Part shown: positions 57,901 through 64,000 of the stretch, in pieces
Layout of the letters: the number at the start of each line of letters is the position of its first letter
How positions within the stretch are numbered: the first letter of the stretch is position 1
Assembly: GCA_945643635.1 (NCBI GenBank)
Contig: CALZFC010000248.1
Span: forward strand, 7,491,501-7,555,500
DNA: 64,000 bases
Reading direction: 5' to 3'
Origin: Allodiplogaster sudhausi
Taxonomy: Eukaryota > Nematoda > Chromadorea > Rhabditida > Diplogasteridae
Translations under genes and position numbers: made by a program
The notes under the pieces: model-generated
What the model was told of the DNA's origin: nothing
Seen by the model: only the letters and a program-made list of their open reading frames with translations
The model's database searches: none

Positions 57901-60900
57901 ATGTACTAAATTATATTTAATAAAAACTGAGCTCAATAGTAAAAACGAAAGCTACATACATAGTTTAAATGCATCGCCAATTTTATCGATACACGCACAC
58001 TCCTTGAATTTCGATTGGGAAAAGAAAAGCAGAAATTACCATCCTCTTGCAATCACACTCAGTGTGTTCAGTCTCTCGATGGACTTAGCAGATCTTTTCT
58101 GCAGACTGACCGCTCTATTCTCCATAGTCATGAGTTCACCATAAATGTAATGTTGAAGTTACCGTATCGTCTTTCGGGGTCGATGCCGGAGTTCCATCCG
58201 TTGCCGATGGTTGAATAGTGGAAGGTGTTGAAAGAGTCGTCGTGCCGATTGTTGTTTCGTGTGTTGTAGCCGCACTCGTGCCATCCACAGGAGGCGTTGG
58301 CTTAGTCTCGGACGCAGTATCAGAATCAGTATGAGAATCAGTGGTTGACGATGTTGTCTCGACCGATGAAGTGATAGCAGTTGTGGCAGACTTCTTCGTG
58401 GTTTGTGTCGTCGGTGCTTTGGAAGGCGTCCAGAAGGGCTTCTGCTTCTCCTAAACGTCCATTTAATTTTTTCTAAGCATCTAATACCTCGCCAGTCTTC
58501 TACTTTAATTTAATGGAAAGAAACTAACGATTATAACTTCATATTGTTCCTGCGTGCCTGTACCGACGGTATATTTAGCAGACGGGTATCTGCAATACAA
58601 AAAGAAAGATCCTTCAAATAATACTTTAAATATTTTAACTAATCTAATGAAGCCTCAGATAGCATATAAGGGACATGTTATTTTGAACACTCTTTGATAT
58701 TTTAGAGAGTGAAAAAGAGTTTTATAACCAAAACACACTCGGCGGTGGTGAGAGTGGGCAGATAGGTTTCCTCGATGCATGCCCGCGGGCAGATGCACGC
58801 TACTTGGGCTGCTTCTTCCGCGCTTCTCGGAGACGTCTGCTGCCGCAGCAGAAGACGGATGCACTTCACTGAAAGCCTGGCGTTCTCTGATGTTCATCAA
58901 AACAACTTACTCTGTCGATCTCGACATTCTGAACTTTAGAAGCTTTCTCATATGAGTCGTGAAATCCAGAAGGAGAGAAGGCCCAGGCACGTGGCCGGGT
59001 CGTCGGCGGGCCTGGGTCTACTCTGGGGACCGGGGAAATTGAATGGAGAGAATGCTCCAATTGTGTCCTGGTTTATTTCGTATGGATTACGGATGCCTTG
59101 CGTATGCATTACCTTCCTGATGTTCGCAATTTTGAGTGGATTATTTCAATTTTGGATAATTGCTTTCAGATTTAGATCCGGGGCCGGATCATACAGGAGG
59201 CTACATCGGGGGCCCGGGCCCGGATATTTTCGCCCTCCCTCCCCCTCCCCCCTCCACGGCCTCTCGTGAACACGACAAACAATCAAGCTGAAATTTTTTA
59301 TGGCTTACAGTCGTCCAATGTTCGACAGAGCTCCGCGCTGTTACCGCCGCGAGGAATGCGAGGGTCGGCGCAGCCGCAGCTAAATATTTTAATAATATTT
59401 ATTTATATTTGATTAAAAACTTAAAGGCTGAAAAGGTTTTTTAAACATGTATTTTATACCGTTTGATTATCAGCCGCTGATTGCAGCTGTTCATGCAGCC
59501 TTGTTGCGTGTAGTTCTTGCCCTATGCAAAAAATAGTAAGAAAAATAAATTATGCATTAATACTATTTAATTAAGTGGTGTTTTGAACGTCTGCGGCCTC
59601 TGCTTCAGATTCCGACCATCGAAGAATTTTCGAACTCTCTTCCATCTTGGATCCCTCTTCTATTCATTAATGCATTGAATAACGGGATAAAGTCCTTAAA
59701 AAAGTCTTGAATGTATAACAGTATAATAGTTCGAGTCGGATCCTTGGCCATCTACGCATCTTGTGTAAGGACTTCCCGCGCGTATCTTCATTTCCTGAGA
59801 TATTGTGCCTCATGATTTATACGGCCGATTCAAAGGTTTTGCCAATTTAATTTATGTAGGCAGGTTCGAACACCATGCATTTTCAACAAAGTTGATATGG
59901 CACACCTTTTCAATTAAAATTGAACTTTGCTTCCCAACGGCCACAGGGATTTGTCGTGCTATTTCAGGTGGATACCTTAAAATTATTATTAAAAATAATT
60001 CATACTAGTAGATCAACAATAATTTAGAATTGTTAGGAAAATTAAAATAGACAGCATTTTTTTTTTGTGCTTTTTTAATAAGCGATGTAGTAGGTATGAG
60101 TAGTTTTTTTTCATTCTTCAACGTGCTTTATGTCATGAACGGCGATTCGAACGCTCGCCGTCTCCACGGTGGGCATGAAGTCGTTGGCCATCGTGAAGGG
60201 ATCTTGTTGCTAAACACTCTCAATCATCTTTTCTGAAACGAGAATTATAACAACAAAAATTTTTTCATTGCCGAGAAATGTGGAGGCTTCCCTATCTCTT
60301 TTCCACCTTCCTATCATTACCGTACTCTGCGTCTGCATATATACGCGGTATTATAAATCTCAATGTTGTCACATCTATTTACGACTTACGAATAAATAAA
60401 TAAATAAATACAAATGATCGAACCTTAACAGTGAGCAGCATCCGCAGTCCATATTTGATGCCCGGCCGAAGGATGGAAGTGTTCGGCTGGAATTGCAGGC
60501 ACGCACCAAACTCAGCGTCCATGTGAATTGAAAACCAACTCCTGAAATTGTATATTTATTTCTTTATATAGCAGTAATTTTGCTATTAATTTATTGTTTA
60601 AATATGCATATGTATAATCAATATATGAAAATGTCACTAACATTGAACAGAGCTTGCCGCCGAGAGTGCACTCCGTTACTAAGTCATCGAAGCCATTCAT
60701 TGCTGGCAGCTAAATTCTTAATAATTAATTAATTAATTCTTTAAAAAAATTATAATAATTTTTAATGTAATATCAGTTCGTGTTTGACAAACCTTTGCTT
60801 CCTCAGTCATATTCGCCGCTAAAAAGATTGCCATGTCTTTCGCCACGAGCTGCCTTTCACGAGGAGAAATCGCATCCTAAAGTCAATTTGATCTACCGAT

Positions 60901-61564
60901 CTAAGGATCTACGGATCTAAGTAGATCAAAAATGGACTTTTAACTTGATGCGAGACTTAAGCTTTCTTAATTCGAGCAATTCATCTCACCAGTCCATAAG
61001 TGTCATTGGTAATGTTGCCCCTTTGGATGGCGCGGTACGTTTGGATGAGTTCCGAAATGGCATGAAACGATGGATCCTTGTTGATCACGGACATTTTGTA
61101 AGCGTTCGAGTTGCAGATGGTTATGGTTGGAAATTCCTTGAAGATCAGAAGCTTTCTTCTCTACTTTTAAAGATACAACCAAAGCAACACTGTTCTTGAT
61201 GTGTTCACCTGTTTGTCGAACTCGATTGTCGTTATCATGTGAGAGGGATAGCCGAGGTAGCGGATCACCGACATGGCGACGCTAATCGCAAAGGCGAGAC
61301 CCCTCAATAGCAATAGTACAGATATATTACAAACTCAAGCCTGATAGTATATATCTACGTTTTGCCAGTAACTATTTGTAAGTTGCAGAGAATTGTACTT
61401 CAACCGAAACTGACAGAACAATCGAGGCAGTAATCCAGAAGATGCGCTCAAATCGCGTTTCGCTGTAGCAGATGAAGCGAATGCACGCGACCGAGGACCA
61501 GCGCGCAAAGTCGAGAAGAATGCTCAGCACAGTCGGCACTTTCATCGTATATTCAGATGTCGAT
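53310..61564 (-). CDS. DEG/ENaC-family cation channel with repeated linker, Cys-rich and RRKR insert
   Basis: DEG/ENaC subunits form trimeric sodium channels with two membrane helices and a large Cys-rich ectodomain. Exons on the minus strand, N to C: about 61,564-61,411 (cytoplasmic start), 61,302-61,209 (helix 1, AISVAMSVIRYLGYP), 61,136-60,990 (FPTITICNSNAYK), 60,876-60,793, 60,709-60,642 (ECTLGGKLC), 60,541-60,424 (FGACLQFQPN), 60,209-60,123, 59,521-59,460, 59,379-59,309, 58,868-58,739 (ACICPRACIEETY) and 58,589-58,529 (YPSAKY). Next come the insert exons 58,451-58,163, 57,366-57,213, 54,853-54,564, 54,485-54,344 and 54,154-54,072. The C-terminal part is about 53,897-53,780, 53,646-53,565 (VNIYFGTLA) and 53,471-53,310 (LSELGGQAGVWLGLSAITLV, helix 2). 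Most junctions join in phase. The first exon boundary, an exon near 59,950 and one near 57,990 are uncertain, and the true start is not fixed. Confidence 0.85.
54992..57148. mobile_element. Long-TIR, TA-flanked DNA element (Tc1/mariner-like), 2.2 kb
   Basis: Both ends read inward CAGTCCCGCCCAGGATCTTG and are flanked by TA, the duplication typical of Tc1/mariner elements. The inverted repeats are about 450 bases (54,992 to about 55,440 and about 56,692 to 57,148) and highly similar. The interior has no transposase but contains a 937-bp unit with its own terminal direct repeats, presumably a later insertion. It lies in an intron of the DEG/ENaC gene. Confidence 0.85.
55651..56587. mobile_element. 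LTR-like pair (TRIM/solo-type element) nested in the long-TIR element
   Basis: Two 142-bp direct repeats (55,651-55,792 and 56,446-56,587) start GCATATCTAGAGGGGGAGAT, end CCACGTA(G/A)CA and differ at three positions by eye. They enclose 653 bases with no coding capacity and a GA-rich stretch. The size and layout resemble a terminal-repeat retrotransposon in miniature. A target duplication and primer-binding site were not found, so the class is inferred. Confidence 0.6.
57390..57744. mobile_element. TA-flanked MITE, 355 bp
   Basis: Ends read inward CAGTACCGCTCAACGGCGAG, continuing through a GGGGTCAA and a GCTGCGTCGGCTATAGC-like word, with TA on each side (57,388-57,389 and 57,745-57,746). The inverted repeats are roughly 45-50 bases, with CGTCGGCTATAGCGG mirrored at about 57,690-57,715. 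Tc1/mariner-type ends and length make it a MITE. It lies in a DEG/ENaC intron. Confidence 0.85.
58970..59240. mobile_element. GC-boxed repeat related to the hAT-type MITE
   Basis: Shares with 13,937-14,219 a GGCC-rich left block, GGGCCTGGGTCTACTCTGGG, then AAATTGAATG, an AT-rich middle with TTCGCAATTTTGAGT, and a GGGGCCGG right block. Here the right block contains GGGCCCGGGCCC. Possible target words TCGTGAA flank it (about 58,956 and 59,265), but the duplication is not exact at eight bases. Lies in a DEG/ENaC intron. Confidence 0.65.
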
Positions 61565-61599
61565 CTGAAGGCTTCACACTTTGGGGAATGCAAACGGCT

Positions 61600-63300
61600 C
61601 GTAACGACTCGTATCCCTCTCCAGCAGCCGTTCTCGCTTCATGTCGTGATCGGTCTGCTGCTCTTTCCCCCTTCCCCACTCATCGCACTTGCTGACTCGC
61701 CATTTTCTATTGATTATTTTAATGTCGTCACATCTTAATGATGTGTGAATAAATAAATAAAATAAAAGTATAGACATGAATAAAGTCCAAGATAGGATGA
61801 GAGCTTGTTGCCTTCCTAATACAGCCAAACAGGGCGGGCGGCAAAATTTCGAGGCTATTCTTCGCCGAAAAATGAGGGGGCTGAAAGTGGCTTAGGCCTT
61901 CTTTGGAAAATGGCCTGTCTTCCGTGTCCGCAACATCACATGGGCATGTCAGAAAATGAAGAAAAATATGATCTGCAGCATCCAGAGCATAGCGCAGAAT
62001 CCATGGAAACCTGGCGCTGGCAGCTGAATATGAGCTCTTTTTCTTGGAATAACATTGTGGCAGAAGAAAAAGCGTGAGGCTTTTATCTGCAGGGAACTGT
62101 TTTTTTCTCTCTCTCTTTTTGCACTTCTTTGCAGGAAAATTGCTTCTGCATTTACGAGACATTTCTTGCGGGATATGCATGTATTTCTCTGAAACTGGTG
62201 TGTTGTTTTGATTTTGTGAGTCCCTCAATTTCTTTTATTTCCAGTTTTTACTGAAAAGGCGTGGGCTGTTTGTGAGTGAGACTCCTCAGAGCAAACTATG
62301 AAGAAGGCGCTCGCATCCCTTTCTTAGACCATTATGTCCTGGTTTCATAAAGAAAGTCCAGTGGATGTTCATATGTCAGTTTTTTTTTTTGCTGTTGTGG
62401 GACGGCATCCTCTCCAGACACGCAATAGTGGTAACGCTGAAGTTATTACCATTGCATGATTTGGCATTAAGTAATAAAGATGTTAGATTTACGATGTTTC
62501 CTGTAGTAAAGAGCACTTTCTCTTATATATTAGAGTGTATTAAAGAGCTCCATGGCAATTGTACGGAGGAGGGGGCAAAGGTGAAAATCTTCAAATCGCC
62601 ATGGCCTTACAATTCGAGCTCAGGCTTTAGACAAGCTTGTTGATGTTGCAGAGATCATGCCAGCCGTTGGTGTGAACTCCACTATGTACATATGTGAAGA
62701 GAGAGCGAGGGAGACAGAAAGAGAGTGAGAGTAAGGGAGCGAGAGAGAGGGAGAGGGAAACTGAGTGGGCTGGCTGGAACCCATTCATAATGGTCCAAGA
62801 AAGAACAACACCATACAATATTCTCAAGTACCAAGTCCAGGTTCTGCGCTATTTTTAGATCGCATTCCTCCATAGTTCTGCCAGAATGATCAGCTGGGTG
62901 AAAATGTGCTAAATATTAGAAATAAATGAAGATACAGTTGGAAATTGGAGAAGGAAGATAAACGTTACTGGGAAAAGATGTAATGACTACTTGGAAATGT
63001 AAAAAAAAGCTTCTCTAATCGTATAGTATGATTTAAAGGCTGCTTAAAATGCACGTTTCATACCAAAGTGTTCTTTCGGGATAAAGCATTCTTCTCTCAA
63101 GGACTTTACAAAGTTCAAAATTTTTTATTCAGAGAATCCAAGCTTGCCTGCATCATTGCAGAAAAAAAGACAATAAAACGATAAAATGCATTAGGAGCTG
63201 CCACTCGCTATAACAAGAAGGAAGGAAAACATTGACAATTTATTGGAATGAACATTCTGATAATGAGAATCTCTAAGAATAGAATTCATCTCCATCACCA
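61600..63300. other. No supported gene; GA tract
   Basis: Region between the DEG/ENaC exons and the next minus-strand gene; it may contain the channel's promoter and first exon. A GA-rich tract lies at about 62,696-62,760. Several open frames were checked and none has a recognisable peptide. Confidence 0.45.
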
Positions 63301-63319
63301 GAGGGCGTCTTCAGGACGT

Positions 63320-63975
63320 CGCCGGATCAGAAGTCGGCACAGAACTGGAGGAATGAGCTGAAGTCGAGCGCCCTTGCTCGGTGGAGACTGTGCTTCTCAT
63401 TCTCGCTGAGCAGCGCATAGCACGCAGCGCGGCCCGCTTCTTCCAGGCGAGGCCGAAGAAGCCCTCGAAGAAATTGCAGTCAATTCAGTTATAATATGAA
63501 TAGAACTGCCACGAGATCAAATATATTGGTGATTAGGGCAACTTCATTTAGAATCGTTTACAAACTTTCTTTTAGACTTCTTTTTTTTGCATAATGATTT
63601 TCACCAAGAGTCAACTGAGCCAACCGTGTAGACGGTGCTCTTGAGGCGCACAACGACTCTGCCTGCACGAGAAGAAGCTGCGCTGACATTGCGATCGAGA
63701 TACTTCCCGCAACTAATGGTCTCTTCCTTCTTCAGGTCCAAGCTGATCCGCCCTATGCCCGGCAACAAAAGCGTCAACTCCTCATAGGAAGCATCCTTCG
63801 TGAACAGCTTAACTGGCTCGAATATTGTATTGTCTTGCAGCAGCGTGAATCCTTCTCTCTCCAGGCAATTCAGATCGTCGTTGCTGAGAATGCATCTTCC
63901 CGCCAGTCTGGCAATCTGCTTCGCTGCGTCGCCCCTGCGATGGAAGATTTCACGACAATCGACTGGCTGCTCCAT
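63320..63975 (-). CDS. Unidentified protein, 3' part, running off the window
   Basis: One exon from the window edge side to about 63,625 encodes VDCREIFHRRGDAAKQIARL, CILSNDDLNCLEREGFTLL and RVVVRLKSTVYT, with a GTTGGC donor. A second GC-rich block at about 63,475-63,330 is open in two frames: one begins GFFGLAWKKRAALRAM and ends in a Ser/Thr-rich tail, the other ends LDFSSFLQFCADF. Splicing in phase 0 favours the first. Cysteines in the first exon and a hydrophobic-then-basic start in the second might suggest a membrane protein, but no family is recognised. Confidence 0.45.
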
Positions 63976-64000
63976 GACGCATTCGCTTGTAATGAGTTCG

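Noticed and set aside
60209..60236. Premature TAG in a DEG/ENaC exon
   Set aside because: The TAG is the end of a GTGTTTAG acceptor. Starting the exon at 60,209 keeps phase with the previous exon and gives the family-like DFMPTVETASVRIAVHD.
61728..62228. 166-codon minus-strand frame upstream of the DEG/ENaC gene
   Set aside because: Codon use and residues look random, and there is no continuity with the channel's N-terminal exon. It could hide a first exon, but nothing identifies one.

Overview
The window looks like nuclear DNA of a nematode. Coding exons are short and GC-rich, set in AT-rich, microsatellite-laden non-coding DNA, and introns end in TTTCAG-type acceptors. The recognisable genes fit: nematode-type UDP-glucuronosyltransferase (UGT) exons, chemoreceptor-like seven-helix proteins, a DEG/ENaC channel, TMEM222, the spliceosomal protein U2A', and the last exon of ribosomal protein L39. 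No bacterial-type operons, CRISPR arrays or rRNA genes are seen. The species cannot be named from sequence alone.
Layout. 0-2.5 kb: a 1.1-kb inverted-repeat element, then the 3' half of a UGT. 4.2-8.6 kb: a small secreted-protein-like exon pair, a complete hAT element (8-bp target duplication, GC-rich subterminal arrays) and an unidentified exon pair. 9-18 kb: two minus-strand chemoreceptor-like genes, a perfect 27-bp hairpin, a hAT-type MITE and CT/GA tracts. 20.1 kb: an orphan last exon of rpl-39.
20,372-41,408: a giant inverted duplication with arms of about 10.7 and 10.0 kb around a 344-bp single-copy spacer. Each arm carries the same three genes in the same order (TMEM222, U2A', start of a UGT), but they have decayed unequally. 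TMEM222 is complete only through the right arm. U2A' is complete only in the left arm, because the right copy lost exons 4-5. The UGT is truncated in both, and its exon 4 lies in the spacer.
42,090-51,536: a 9.4-kb Ty3/gypsy-type LTR retrotransposon, minus strand, inside the first intron of the right-arm TMEM222 gene. A glycoprotein-like region sits between Gag and Pol. 53.3-61.6 kb: a minus-strand DEG/ENaC channel gene whose extracellular domain carries repeated Ser/Thr-rich linker, Cys-rich and RRKR segments. Its introns hold a long-TIR TA-flanked element, a nested LTR-like pair and a small TA-flanked MITE. 63.3-64.0 kb: the 3' part of an unidentified minus-strand gene running off the window.
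How it fits together: mostly conserved single genes and receptor genes remodelled by transposons and one large inverted duplication. The arms together appear to keep one working TMEM222 and one working U2A'. Exon boundaries were read by eye from splice motifs and reading-frame continuity.
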